Translations under genes and position numbers: made by a program
Part shown: positions 24,736 to 33,601 of the stretch, one piece after another
How positions within the stretch are numbered: position 1 is the first letter of the stretch
How the letters are laid out: the number at the start of each line of letters is the position of its first letter
NCBI GenBank assembly: GCA_007741555.1
Contig: CP036526.1
Coordinates: forward strand, 7,615,719 to 7,679,718
Direction: 5' to 3'
From: Stieleria marina
Lineage (GTDB): Bacteria > Planctomycetota > Planctomycetia > Pirellulales > Pirellulaceae
Length of the DNA: 64,000 nucleotides
Notes under the pieces: model-generated
Seen by the model: only the letters and a program-made list of their open reading frames with translations
Database searches by the model: none
What the model was told of the DNA's origin: nothing

Positions 24736-25158
24736 CTACTCACTGGCCATCACTTCCTTGCTGGCATCAATCATCACATTGCTGATCGTCACGTAGGTTA
24801 GCGTCCACGCTTCTTTGACGTCGTCGGTAAACTCATCACCCAAGCCCTGTCCGAGTGTCCATAAAAGAGCCTCCCCGACTGTTGCGTAGCTGGAAAGTGG
24901 CACGCCATACTTCACGTGCTTTCGCCCCAACTCTTGGACGGCCGGCAAAATCGTGTCCAGCTTGGTCAACGACGCCACGGCCAGATTCAGAGTCGCCATC
25001 AGCTTCTTTCCTTGTTCTTGCATATTGCCTTTGAACAGGGGCCTTAGCTCAGGATCTAACTCAAAAAGACGTCCATAAAAGAGCTCGGCGGCTTTGTCAG
25101 AAATGGGTTTTACTTTTTCCCACGATCCTTGGACCAGTGTAATTTGATTAGGTGTCAT
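24736..25158 (-). CDS. Single-domain globin (HGbI/Vitreoscilla type)
   Basis: A 140-residue haem globin. The proximal histidine is H81 in LGRKHVKYGV; the distal pocket has Tyr28 (B10, AELFYGRLF) and Gln49 (E7, MQEQGKKLM), the arrangement of flavohaemoglobin-type and of the Methylacidiphilum globin HGbI, linked to tight oxygen binding and NO dioxygenation. There is no FAD/NAD reductase domain, so it needs an external reductant; the CysJ-like protein downstream could serve. The first ATG of the open frame is 39 codons further up and would give a non-globin extension. It starts 88 bases after the DUF3365 lipoprotein. Confidence 0.9.
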   Translation of the reverse strand: MTPNQITLVQGSWEKVKPISDKAAELFYGRLFELDPELRPLFKGNMQEQGKKLMATLNLAVASLTKLDTILPAVQELGRKHVKYGVPLSSYATVGEALLWTLGQGLGDEFTDDVKEAWTLTYVTISNVMIDASKEVMASE

Positions 25159-25246
25159 ATCGTTTTGGATTACATGTGTAACAGAATGAAGGCGTCCTTG
25201 CCGTAATCGACATCCGTGATGAATCAAGGAAGCAAAAGTCTTCGGC

Positions 25247-25906
25247 CTAAGGCATCGGTACACGAACCAGGACACCGCCCATCACATCGTCTTTGGCGAA
25301 CTCGGGATAGGACTCGCCGCGATTGGGATGGTCGTTGTGGCAACTCCAGCACGCTTCAGCGACGGCGCGGTCGGGATAAACAGCGACAAAGTACTTTTTG
25401 CCGCCAAGTTCCTCTTCACCATAAAAGTTGTCGCCAGGGTTTTTATCCAGAAACTCTAAAGCCTGTTTTTCAAAGTCGTTCTTGGCTTGGTGCTGTTCAT
25501 TTAGCGGCCATTTGCTTCGTAGTGAATACGTAAATCCAGCCTGCGGGTTTTTGTCGACCAACTCCGCCCCCATGCGAAACATCTGCGCCGGCAGCGGGAT
25601 CGCATTCTCGCTGTCTTCCCAATACTCGTCGGCGGTGACGGGGGCTTCTTGCTTTTTAAGGTTCGTCACAACATGCGTCGCATAGACAGTTCGATCGGCC
25701 ATCATCACAGCATGCACACCGTCAGCAAATTGCTGCGGCGAGATTCCTGCGCCCGGTGTGGATGACGCTTCGGCAGATCCACTGCCGCAGCCTGACATGC
25801 AAACAAGGGCTATCGACATGCCAACCGCCAGCAACACAGCAAGTTGTTGATTCGGTTTAGTCTCTACCGAAGGAGTGGTGGCAACAGCGAAGGATAAATT
25901 TTTCAT
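25247..25906 (-). CDS. DUF3365 (Tll0287-like) haem-c lipoprotein
   Basis: A 219-residue exported protein. The hydrophobic stretch at residues 21-39 ends in a lipobox-like MSGC with Cys40. The mature part matches DUF3365, with one haem-c motif CWSCH at 186-190 close to the C-terminus, followed by NDHPN. The fold is PAS-like in the cyanobacterial Tll0287 structure and is thought to sense redox state or ligands. Here it is part of the haem cluster, between the multihaem cytochrome and the globin. Several ATGs lie close together (25948, 25918, 25912, 25906); the last gives the most compact leader. Confidence 0.82.
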   Translation of the reverse strand: MKNLSFAVATTPSVETKPNQQLAVLLAVGMSIALVCMSGCGSGSAEASSTPGAGISPQQFADGVHAVMMADRTVYATHVVTNLKKQEAPVTADEYWEDSENAIPLPAQMFRMGAELVDKNPQAGFTYSLRSKWPLNEQHQAKNDFEKQALEFLDKNPGDNFYGEEELGGKKYFVAVYPDRAVAEACWSCHNDHPNRGESYPEFAKDDVMGGVLVRVPMP

Positions 25907-25987
25907 CGACATACTCATAAAAACGAACCAAGAAGTGAAAACAGACATCTTTCAATTGGGAATGCAGTGAATTCTGGTGTAGCAGCG

Positions 25988-27418
25988 TCAGTCCTTTGTC
26001 TTCGTAGATCGCCTGGCCTTCTCAGCCGCGCGCTGGGCTTTTGCTTCGGCTCGCTGGACAAACCAATCGTGGGCCATCTGAACACTTTCAATCCGAGTCG
26101 CTGGTTCGCTGGAATAGCAGTTCTCCGCCAGCGCAGGATCACTCAGCGAGCTCAGCGAAAACTCAAGACCGTGGCAGTGTGCACAAATCTCGCGAGCCAT
26201 CGTCTCGCTGGGGCGGAGATTCGCATTCTGGTCATGCGACACCCAGACTTCATCACCTTCGGTCATCCGCGGCATGTGACACGTCGCACAGGTCACACCA
26301 CTGCCTGCGGGCAATTCGCCGGCGAGTTCCTGTTGCCAAAGAACCGCATGCGAAGAATTCTCATACGCCATTGAGTGCGCATCGGCATGGCATTTCTGAC
26401 AAGCACCAACCGAAGCATACTGTGTGTCAAATTCATGATCATCGTGGCACGCAGCACAAGTTAGTTCGCGATGGGCCGCGTCGCTGTGCATGGGCAATCG
26501 TGCTTGCGCAGGTGTCATTGGCGATAACCCACTAGCCAGCCTCATGCCGTGTTTCCCTCGAACAAACGACTCGGTTTGCCGCTGGTGGCATTCACCGCAG
26601 GCATCAATTGCTACCGAGTTTGTCCATTCGTCGACCTGGTTTTCGTTCATTTCGCCATGGCAACCACGGCAGTTCACGCCCGCAGCCGCATGCGCAGATT
26701 GCTGCCAAAGCGGAGGAATTCGTGCATCGCCCTTGGCTACCAACGGCGCATCGCTCTGCGAAGCCACCAGACTCACCGAATCCGCATGTTCGGCGGACCA
26801 CTTGTCAAAGGAATTACGTTTTGGCAATGCTGCGATGCTCAAGTAATCCGGTTCACCATGATGCTGGTCAAGGAACTTTTCGTACAAGGCTCGGTTGTCG
26901 TGATAGTTGTGACAACCGGCAGTCGCACAACTGTCAAATGCCATCCCGACATGACTAGGCCGAGAGTCTGCGACATCCTGGTGGCAATGCCAACAGTAGT
27001 CCGTGGGAACTGTCAATCCGGACTGTCCCGTTTGATCTGGAACGTGTTCTTGGTGGCATGACAGGCAATTTTGCGCATCGAGAATCAATAAGCGATCCGC
27101 ATTGGTCGGATCATTGAACTTCGCCGCGGGATGAGTGTCCTTGGCCAATGACAATTGGTCGGCATGACATCGGTTGCAGGCGTCCTGCATGACGTTTGAT
27201 TTGGAATGCGTCTTTTCATTCGCCACGGGCGCATGACAAGCGTCGCAGTCCAGTTCAATCTGGTAGTGACCATGCGTCGTTTTGCCCGGCAACAGTGGGC
27301 GTTTGACAATCGACGCGGGTGCCGTGATGGCGTACGCAAAGTAGCCTACGATGAGCAAGTTGATCGATGCCCAAAGCAACCACTTGGCGGTTCGCAATTC
27401 TGAATTTGACTGGTCCAT
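25988..27418 (-). CDS. Membrane-anchored multihaem cytochrome c (eleven haem motifs)
   Basis: A 476-residue protein with one N-terminal anchor (about residues 12-34) and a periplasmic domain. Ten CxxCH motifs start at residues 58, 81, 118, 142, 250, 274, 321, 340, 377 and 412, and one CX4CH (CATAGCH) at 164, so up to eleven c haems. The first five lie in a c3/c7-like N-terminal half; about 75 residues without haem separate them from six in a C-terminal half that recalls cytochrome c554-like proteins. The C-terminus is a charged Ala/Lys/Arg helix. ATG at 27418 lies seven bases past the stop of the upstream fusion gene; a GTG at 27433 would overlap it by eight bases. Its coupling to the fusion gene suggests it takes electrons from that protein. 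Confidence 0.9.
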   Translation of the reverse strand: MDQSNSELRTAKWLLWASINLLIVGYFAYAITAPASIVKRPLLPGKTTHGHYQIELDCDACHAPVANEKTHSKSNVMQDACNRCHADQLSLAKDTHPAAKFNDPTNADRLLILDAQNCLSCHQEHVPDQTGQSGLTVPTDYCWHCHQDVADSRPSHVGMAFDSCATAGCHNYHDNRALYEKFLDQHHGEPDYLSIAALPKRNSFDKWSAEHADSVSLVASQSDAPLVAKGDARIPPLWQQSAHAAAGVNCRGCHGEMNENQVDEWTNSVAIDACGECHQRQTESFVRGKHGMRLASGLSPMTPAQARLPMHSDAAHRELTCAACHDDHEFDTQYASVGACQKCHADAHSMAYENSSHAVLWQQELAGELPAGSGVTCATCHMPRMTEGDEVWVSHDQNANLRPSETMAREICAHCHGLEFSLSSLSDPALAENCYSSEPATRIESVQMAHDWFVQRAEAKAQRAAEKARRSTKTKD

Positions 27419-27425
27419 AGCGGCT

Positions 27426-29462
27426 TTAATCACTAAACCAGTAGAAGGAAAACACGTGGATGGCGATCAATGCCGGGAGTGGCCAGAACAACCACAGGTG
27501 CAGATGCGTCAATCGGGGGCGCCAAAGTCTAAGCGTCATTGCTTTGGTGCCAGTCGCGCGACTCTCCATGCTACTGACGATCCCCGCCGCACTTCCAAAC
27601 GCGGCAGTCCCAAGAAATACGATTGCCAAGATAAAGTTCAGATTTGCTCCCAGACTGAATCCCGTGTGGACGGCCAAAGCGATCAACACGCCAGCGCCCA
27701 GCACCCCGTGGATCGCTCTCCAAAGTCCGTAGCTTCCCCACTGAAACCAATCGAAGCGTTTGCGTAGTGAAAAGACGAGCCCCAAAAGAGTGAGCGACAA
27801 CGTGGTATATCCCGTAATCTGCCTTGCCAAATCGCTTCGCCAAAGTACATCGACATCGCGCCAACCATCTTGGACGCTCTGCGCAAACTGAATCGGTGAC
27901 ACGAACAGAAACGTCACCAGAAAACAGGCCGCCGCCAGGGAAGCCAGCATCATGGTTCGCGTCCCCGCGGTTGCGGAAACTTCGGTCGAATTGCCAGCCA
28001 GTTCACACAATAAGGACTGGCAACTACCACATGCGGTTGATGCTCGCGTCTTTTCCGCCAGCACTTCCACATCGGTCACTCCCAAAGCAATTTGATCAGT
28101 CAGCTGAACTTTGGTGACGCTCAAACAAGAACAAACAATGCTGGTGTCAGGCCAGTCATTGACCGAAAGCTGGCCCGTCGTCGGCCAAGGCGATCCTGTC
28201 TTTTCAAAACGAGCTCGCTGCATGGGCCAGAGCCCTTTGTTGCATCGGATCGCATCGCGAACCAGTGGCAATTCTTCCCAGTGACCAACACAGGCCGCGC
28301 CCGCGAATCGCCCCTGTTCCATGATGATTTTGCGGTAGGCTCCCTCGTCTTCCTGAGACAGCACGACGCACGAAGCCGACTGACCGATGGCCCGGCCCAA
28401 CACGACCACTGGAATACCCAGCAATTTCAATTCAGCCGATTCGTCAGCGCCAAGAAAGTAAGCCTTTTCGCCGGCCAATCGCCGTGCCAACACATCGGCC
28501 ATTTGATAGCACGGCGCAACGAGACCGTAGATGTGGTTGTCGAAAGCAGCGCACTCACCAATCGCGAAAATGTCTCGATCACAGGTTTGCATTCGGTAGT
28601 CCACCACGATTCCACCGCGGTTGCCGATTGCCAGCCCAGCACGCTTGGCCAGCTGATCGTTTGCACGAACGCCTGCTGCGACGATCAGAATGTCAACGTT
28701 CGTAGGTTCGGCATTGTTGAAATGCAACGTAAGCCGGCCGTCGCCATCGGAGACAATTTTCTCGGTCCGCCGGACCAAGTGAACATCGACGCCAATCGAT
28801 TCGACGTGATCTTTCAATCGCGCAGCAGCATGGTTGTCCAACTGCCGAGGCATCAACCCCGGAGCCATTTCGATGACGCTTGTCTGAAGGCCCAGATCGA
28901 CAAGAACTTTGGCGGACTCCAGCCCCAGCAAACCACCACCGATGACCGCGCCGACTTCTGCACCAACGCGCTGCACATGTGCTTTGATCTTTTCCAGATC
29001 GGCGAGTGTGCGATAGACAAACACTCCCGGTGAATCGTGGCCCTCAATCGGAGGCATCCAAGCTCGCGACCCCGTCGCGAGAACAAGCTGATCGTATTCG
29101 AATCGACGGCCTTGGGAATCATGCAGAACTTTTGCGTCACGATCGATTTTTGTAATGAAGTGCCCTGTCAAAAAATCAATCTTGTTCGCGTCGTACCAGT
29201 CGTCGCTGGACAGCAGCAGATCGTCGACCCCTTTGCCGTCAAAAAATTTCGACAGATTCACGCGATCGTAACTGCGGTGTTTCTCGTCCCCGAAAATTGT
29301 GATCTGGTACTGGTCTGCGATCCCCAAATCTACTAATCGCCGGCAAAGCCCATTAGCAGCCATTCCGCCACCTACGATCAACAGCTTTTCGCGAATTGCG
29401 ATAGCATGGTGTTGCGCAGGTTTCTGCGCAGATCGGACGTCGGGTTCGACAGCGGTTGCCAT
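27426..29462 (-). CDS. NirB-like FAD oxidoreductase fused to BFD 2Fe-2S domain and diheme cytochrome b
   Basis: A 678-residue fusion. Residues 25-330 are a pyridine nucleotide-disulfide type FAD/NAD(P)H domain (LLIVGGGMAANGL, VIGGGLLGLE, DIFAIGECA), with the NirB/rubredoxin-reductase C-terminal cap to about 420. A BFD-like 2Fe-2S domain has C444, C446, C478 and C481. From 505 to the end are four or five transmembrane helices. Two of these carry histidine pairs 14 residues apart (H585/H599 and H655/H669), the spacing that stacks two b haems across a membrane. NirB's siroheme and 4Fe-4S domain is absent, so it is not a nitrite reductase. It should move electrons from cytoplasmic NAD(P)H through the membrane, probably to the multihaem cytochrome encoded next. 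Confidence 0.88.
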   Translation of the reverse strand: MATAVEPDVRSAQKPAQHHAIAIREKLLIVGGGMAANGLCRRLVDLGIADQYQITIFGDEKHRSYDRVNLSKFFDGKGVDDLLLSSDDWYDANKIDFLTGHFITKIDRDAKVLHDSQGRRFEYDQLVLATGSRAWMPPIEGHDSPGVFVYRTLADLEKIKAHVQRVGAEVGAVIGGGLLGLESAKVLVDLGLQTSVIEMAPGLMPRQLDNHAAARLKDHVESIGVDVHLVRRTEKIVSDGDGRLTLHFNNAEPTNVDILIVAAGVRANDQLAKRAGLAIGNRGGIVVDYRMQTCDRDIFAIGECAAFDNHIYGLVAPCYQMADVLARRLAGEKAYFLGADESAELKLLGIPVVVLGRAIGQSASCVVLSQEDEGAYRKIIMEQGRFAGAACVGHWEELPLVRDAIRCNKGLWPMQRARFEKTGSPWPTTGQLSVNDWPDTSIVCSCLSVTKVQLTDQIALGVTDVEVLAEKTRASTACGSCQSLLCELAGNSTEVSATAGTRTMMLASLAAACFLVTFLFVSPIQFAQSVQDGWRDVDVLWRSDLARQITGYTTLSLTLLGLVFSLRKRFDWFQWGSYGLWRAIHGVLGAGVLIALAVHTGFSLGANLNFILAIVFLGTAAFGSAAGIVSSMESRATGTKAMTLRLWRPRLTHLHLWLFWPLPALIAIHVFSFYWFSD

Positions 29463-29876
29463 TCAGATAAGAAACTAGCGAGCAGTACGCAGGGCCAATG
29501 ACCGCCTGCGATCGGTTGAGTAGGATGATCTACGCCGAGACGGAATCGCATCCGCCATCGGGCCTGACATCGGCTTTCACGGAGAGTGCAACGTCGACTG
29601 CGAGGTTCGCAATTGGCGCGCCAAAAACGCACAGCGACCTCCTGCCCCCCTTTCGGTTTGTCCACCGAAAACCCTTGAACATCTCTGATGGCGGATGCAG
29701 ACCCGTCGAAGGACAAAAGTTCAGCCACGGGCTTTTGCAAATTTTTGATGACCACGTGGCCTGTCATAGACAGCGAGTTGACTTGAGCTGATTAATTGCG
29801 CAACAACCGCCTGAGCTTTAAGCTGATCAGTCGCTCCAAGGCCACGCACCAACGCTTATCATTAGAAAAGCTAATC
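29463..29876. other. Divergent regulatory region of the haem cluster and selO (414 bp)
   Basis: Non-coding by composition. Contains CCACGTGG (about 29751-29758) and TTGCGCAA (about 29797-29804) palindromes. I looked for an FNR/NNR box (TTGAT-N4-ATCAA) and did not find a good one. Promoters of both divergent units must lie here. Confidence 0.5.
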
Positions 29877-31496
29877 ATGAAAAACGATCCACTCTCATCG
29901 CTTCTAACCTTTGATAACGCGTTTACGCGAGAGCTGCCCGGCGACCCAAACCAGCAGAATTCCCGTCGGCAAATCGAACACGCCTGCTATTCGCGCGTTC
30001 TTCCCACCGCTGTCAGCGATCCACAGCTAGTCGCGTATTCTGCGGAAGTCGCGCAGACCCTGGGACTCACTGAGGACGCCATCAATGCGGCCGATTTCGC
30101 CGAAGTGTTTGGCGGCAACCGTGTTTTGGACCAAATGGATCCATTCGCAATGTGCTATGGAGGTCATCAATTTGGCAACTGGGCCGGTCAGCTAGGCGAT
30201 GGCCGCGCGATCAACTTGGGCGAAATCATCAACGCCGACGACGAACGCTGGATGCTGCAGCTTAAAGGCGCGGGGCCGACGCCGTATTCACGGACCGCTG
30301 ACGGGCTAGCCGTGCTGCGGTCCAGTGTGCGCGAGTTTCTGTGCAGTGAAGCGATGCATCATTTGGGGGTGCCCACAACGCGCGCACTTAGCTTGGTCAC
30401 CACCGGCCAAGGCGTGATGCGTGACATGTTCTACGACGGTAATCCGAAAGTCGAAATCGGTGCCGTCGTTTGCCGAGTCGCTCGGTCGTTCACCCGGTTT
30501 GGCAACTTCCAGATCTTTGCTTCGCGCGGCGACACCGTAAATTTGCGAAAACTGGTCGACCATACCATTCGATTTGATTTCCCACATTTGCCTGCTCCAG
30601 CCGGCGATCTGACGCCGGAGATCTACACACTTTGGTTTCACGAAATCTGTCGCCGAACTGCCGAAATGATCGTTCACTGGATGCGCGTCGGATTTGTCCA
30701 CGGCGTCATGAACACGGACAATATGTCAATCCTTGGTCAAACGATTGACTACGGCCCCTACGGGTGGTTGGAAAACTACGATCCCGACTGGACGCCCAAC
30801 ACAACGGACGCCAACGGCCGACGATACCGATACGGTCATCAACCACAGATCGCGCAGTGGAACCTGATGCAGTTGGCCAACGCGCTGGTCGAATTGTTTG
30901 ATGACGTGGAACCACTGCAGAAAGGCTTACAGATTTACGTCGATGCGTTCGAGTCGGGTTGGGACGAAATGATGACAGCCAAGCTTGGCTTAAATCAGTT
31001 TTGCCAAGAGACGGACCAAGAACTTTACGGTGATCTTCTAAAAGTACTGCGGCTTGTCGAAACGGACATGACAATCTTCTTTCGCAAGCTGGCCGAAGTC
31101 GATTGCCAATCCCAATCAGGGACAAGCGACAATCGCCAAGAAGTACTCCCCGTCTGGGAAGCGTACTACCAACCTGACGCGTTGACTGACGACGCGCTTC
31201 GCGAAACCGCCGATTGGATCCGACGTTATCGGATCCGGGTGCAAAGCGATGCCATTTCCAACCAGGAGCGTAAAGTAAGAATGAATGCGGTGAATCCCAA
31301 GTACGTGCTTCGCAATTACTTGGCCCAACTTGCGATCGACCAAGCAGAGCAGGGTGATCACAGCATGATCAACGAATTGCTAGATCTGTTGCGACGGCCC
31401 TATGACGAACAACCTGACCGAGAAATCCACGCAGCCAAACGTCCCGAATGGGCTCGGAATCGCGCCGGCTGTTCGATGCTATCGTGTAGTTCTTAG
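29877..31496 (+). CDS. selO: SelO family protein adenylyltransferase (YdiU)
   Basis: A 539-residue pseudokinase that transfers AMP from ATP to hydroxyl groups of protein substrates, including redox enzymes. Family motifs are strong: YGGHQFGNWAGQLGDGRA, LKGAGPTPYSRTADG, SSVREFLCSEAMHHLG, and the metal site MNTDNMSILGQTIDYGPYG. The C-terminus ends GCSMLSCSS, so the cysteine three residues from the end matches the place of selenocysteine in eukaryotic SelO. ATG at 29877 gives a normal N-terminus; one 27 codons upstream would add a basic extension. It is divergent from the haem cluster. Confidence 0.95.
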   Translation: MKNDPLSSLLTFDNAFTRELPGDPNQQNSRRQIEHACYSRVLPTAVSDPQLVAYSAEVAQTLGLTEDAINAADFAEVFGGNRVLDQMDPFAMCYGGHQFGNWAGQLGDGRAINLGEIINADDERWMLQLKGAGPTPYSRTADGLAVLRSSVREFLCSEAMHHLGVPTTRALSLVTTGQGVMRDMFYDGNPKVEIGAVVCRVARSFTRFGNFQIFASRGDTVNLRKLVDHTIRFDFPHLPAPAGDLTPEIYTLWFHEICRRTAEMIVHWMRVGFVHGVMNTDNMSILGQTIDYGPYGWLENYDPDWTPNTTDANGRRYRYGHQPQIAQWNLMQLANALVELFDDVEPLQKGLQIYVDAFESGWDEMMTAKLGLNQFCQETDQELYGDLLKVLRLVETDMTIFFRKLAEVDCQSQSGTSDNRQEVLPVWEAYYQPDALTDDALRETADWIRRYRIRVQSDAISNQERKVRMNAVNPKYVLRNYLAQLAIDQAEQGDHSMINELLDLLRRPYDEQPDREIHAAKRPEWARNRAGCSMLSCSS

Positions 31497-31522
31497 CACG
31501 AACGGTCGGCACAGACTATCGC

Positions 31523-33430
31523 TTACTGTAGTGCTACCGTCAGCCAACCGTCTTGCGAATCAATCATACGCGGACGGTAAACCTGGCCACGAAGTGCTTC
31601 GGCTTTGATCGTTTGCGGCAACACAATCGGCTGATGCAACAACGTTTCGGGAAACACGTTTTGGAAGTTCTTTTCGATCGCACGCTTGGTAGCGGTTTGC
31701 GAAACCGAAAGCCGCTTTGTACCGGGAAATTTGATCTCGACGTCACCTTCGCGAACCAACAACACTGCCCCGTCGGCAGTGGTCCCAGGGACATAGGTCG
31801 CGGCGATCTCCACGGCTTTTTTCAGCACGCGTTTTCCCTGGGCAAATCGAGTTCCACTGATGCCCAGCCGGACCTTACCATCACGAGCTTCGAAGATAAT
31901 CGGTCTCGACTGAGCAAAATCAATTTCGAATGGCTCTTCCTCTTCTTCGTCATCATCATCTGCTTCATCTTTGTCGTCTGATTCCGAAACCGATTGGTTG
32001 CTGGTTTGAGGAGCACGACCGGCCTGAGCCAGCAGTTGATCGATTTGCTGCTGAGTAATGGTCCGTCCAGCTAATAGGTATCCGACAGTATTATTGATTG
32101 CGGTTTCGTGAATTTGAATGGCCGCATCGTAGGACTGGTGGATTGGCGGGGCTGCATTGGGTGCTGCCAATTGATCGGCACGCTGGACGATCGAATGCAA
32201 ATAAACCGAGTTATCGGTTGACCCAATCATCCTGGCTGGCTCAGGGATATCGAGCCGCTGAAGGACTGGTCTCGCTTTTTCCATGACATCTGGAATTTGC
32301 ACGTTGCCGGCCTGAGCCACTTGATCGGCGAAAGATTCACCTACTTTGCGTCGCAACTTCTCGACAGCGATTCGTTCAGCAATCGGTTTTGATTCGGCCG
32401 CTTTACGCCGTGCAATGCGGCGGACGATTCGGAAGCGGTGATTGATTGAATTAATTTCTGTTCGCAACCATGCTTGAGCGTGAGTAGGCTCCATGCTGAT
32501 TCCTGCTTCGCTGATGTACAGCGTTCGCGAAGCCGTCACATCACCGTAACCGGACGTGATTAAGTTGACCGGTTTATGATAACCACGATTGCGACTGATC
32601 ACCTGACCTGTCATCGAAACGTTCAGACCAACGGCACCCTGCATCGGAAAAACGTCTGCGGTGACATTTCCAGTGAGCGTCGCTTTACCGTTGATGCTGG
32701 TTCCCAAGATACAGTCAATGACGGATTCGGTTTGATTGACCGGTCGGCTGACTACCCGCCTGATGACGTCTTCGCCCACCCAGATCGACACGTTGGGCTG
32801 ACCAAAATTTCGACGCAGAACATCTTTCGTGCCCGACGTCTGCTTTGTCTCGCTCAAGAGGTCCAGCAACTCGGTGGCCTTGGTCAGCTGCTTGAGAGTT
32901 GGAATCGGTTCCATCTCTTCCAATTCTTCCGCATCGTTGTTCAGCTTCTTGGAGAGAAGTTTGGCGTAGGCTTTTTTCTTGCTGTACTTTAACGCGGGGA
33001 TCAGCCGATCGACCGCGCTTCGCAAAGCACGAAACCGGGACAACTCCAGCCCTTCGGCTGTTCCATACAGGCGGTGTTTGACAGCGATGCTCTCGCGATA
33101 AATCTTTGCATACGATTCATCATCGGCGATCAACGTTAGCAACGGATCCAAGTCCAAGTAATCCAACCAACGATCACGGTTCACATCCGCAGAGTTTTGG
33201 TTGACGTACTCAATCAGCTCGTCGCTCCGCTGCTTGACCAATTCCTTTGCGTCGTCAATCGCATCCAATTGATCCAAGTTAAAAATCGCTGCTGAATCGC
33301 GCAGCGAACTCACCAAGATCTGTCGCTCGGATTCGGACACCTGCGCAGCTGCAGATGCTGTTAGACAGCACGTTCCCACAGCAATGCAGCAGAGTCGGAA
33401 GATCATCTGGCAAGCGGACGTCGCGTTCAT
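31523..33430 (-). CDS. Secreted hypothetical protein with acidic linker
   Basis: A 635-residue exported protein. The start at 33430 places a signal peptide at residues 1-29 (ending TASAAAQ). The following 400 residues are mixed helical and polar with no domain I recognise. A Ser/Asp/Glu-rich acidic run (DDKDEADDDDEEEEE) lies near residue 500, then a compact C-terminal domain of about 130 residues begins with FEIDFAQSRPIIFEA. Overall it looks like one of the large periplasmic proteins of planctomycetes with unknown role. It converges on selO with 26 bases between stops. Confidence 0.65.
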   Translation of the reverse strand: MNATSACQMIFRLCCIAVGTCCLTASAAAQVSESERQILVSSLRDSAAIFNLDQLDAIDDAKELVKQRSDELIEYVNQNSADVNRDRWLDYLDLDPLLTLIADDESYAKIYRESIAVKHRLYGTAEGLELSRFRALRSAVDRLIPALKYSKKKAYAKLLSKKLNNDAEELEEMEPIPTLKQLTKATELLDLLSETKQTSGTKDVLRRNFGQPNVSIWVGEDVIRRVVSRPVNQTESVIDCILGTSINGKATLTGNVTADVFPMQGAVGLNVSMTGQVISRNRGYHKPVNLITSGYGDVTASRTLYISEAGISMEPTHAQAWLRTEINSINHRFRIVRRIARRKAAESKPIAERIAVEKLRRKVGESFADQVAQAGNVQIPDVMEKARPVLQRLDIPEPARMIGSTDNSVYLHSIVQRADQLAAPNAAPPIHQSYDAAIQIHETAINNTVGYLLAGRTITQQQIDQLLAQAGRAPQTSNQSVSESDDKDEADDDDEEEEEPFEIDFAQSRPIIFEARDGKVRLGISGTRFAQGKRVLKKAVEIAATYVPGTTADGAVLLVREGDVEIKFPGTKRLSVSQTATKRAIEKNFQNVFPETLLHQPIVLPQTIKAEALRGQVYRPRMIDSQDGWLTVALQ

Positions 33431-33601
33431 TCTGGTGGATAACCTGGGCAAAATAGGCCGGATTTTCGTTTCATGGATATTCTAGGCCGAAGGGTGTGTC
33501 CTGGAGAGGGGCAAGGCGAGAAAGCCCGTCAAAAGCAAGTGATTTCGGGATTGGCCATCTTAATCGGCTTAGATGCCAGAATCCCCGTCCTTGTCGCCGG
33601 C

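Noticed and set aside
27426-29462. Assimilatory nitrite reductase large subunit
   Set aside because: The N-terminal half is NirB-like, but the siroheme/4Fe-4S catalytic domain is absent and membrane helices take its place.
29463-29876. FNR or NNR operator upstream of the haem cluster
   Set aside because: No TTGAT-N4-ATCAA-like inverted repeat found; only short palindromes of unknown meaning.
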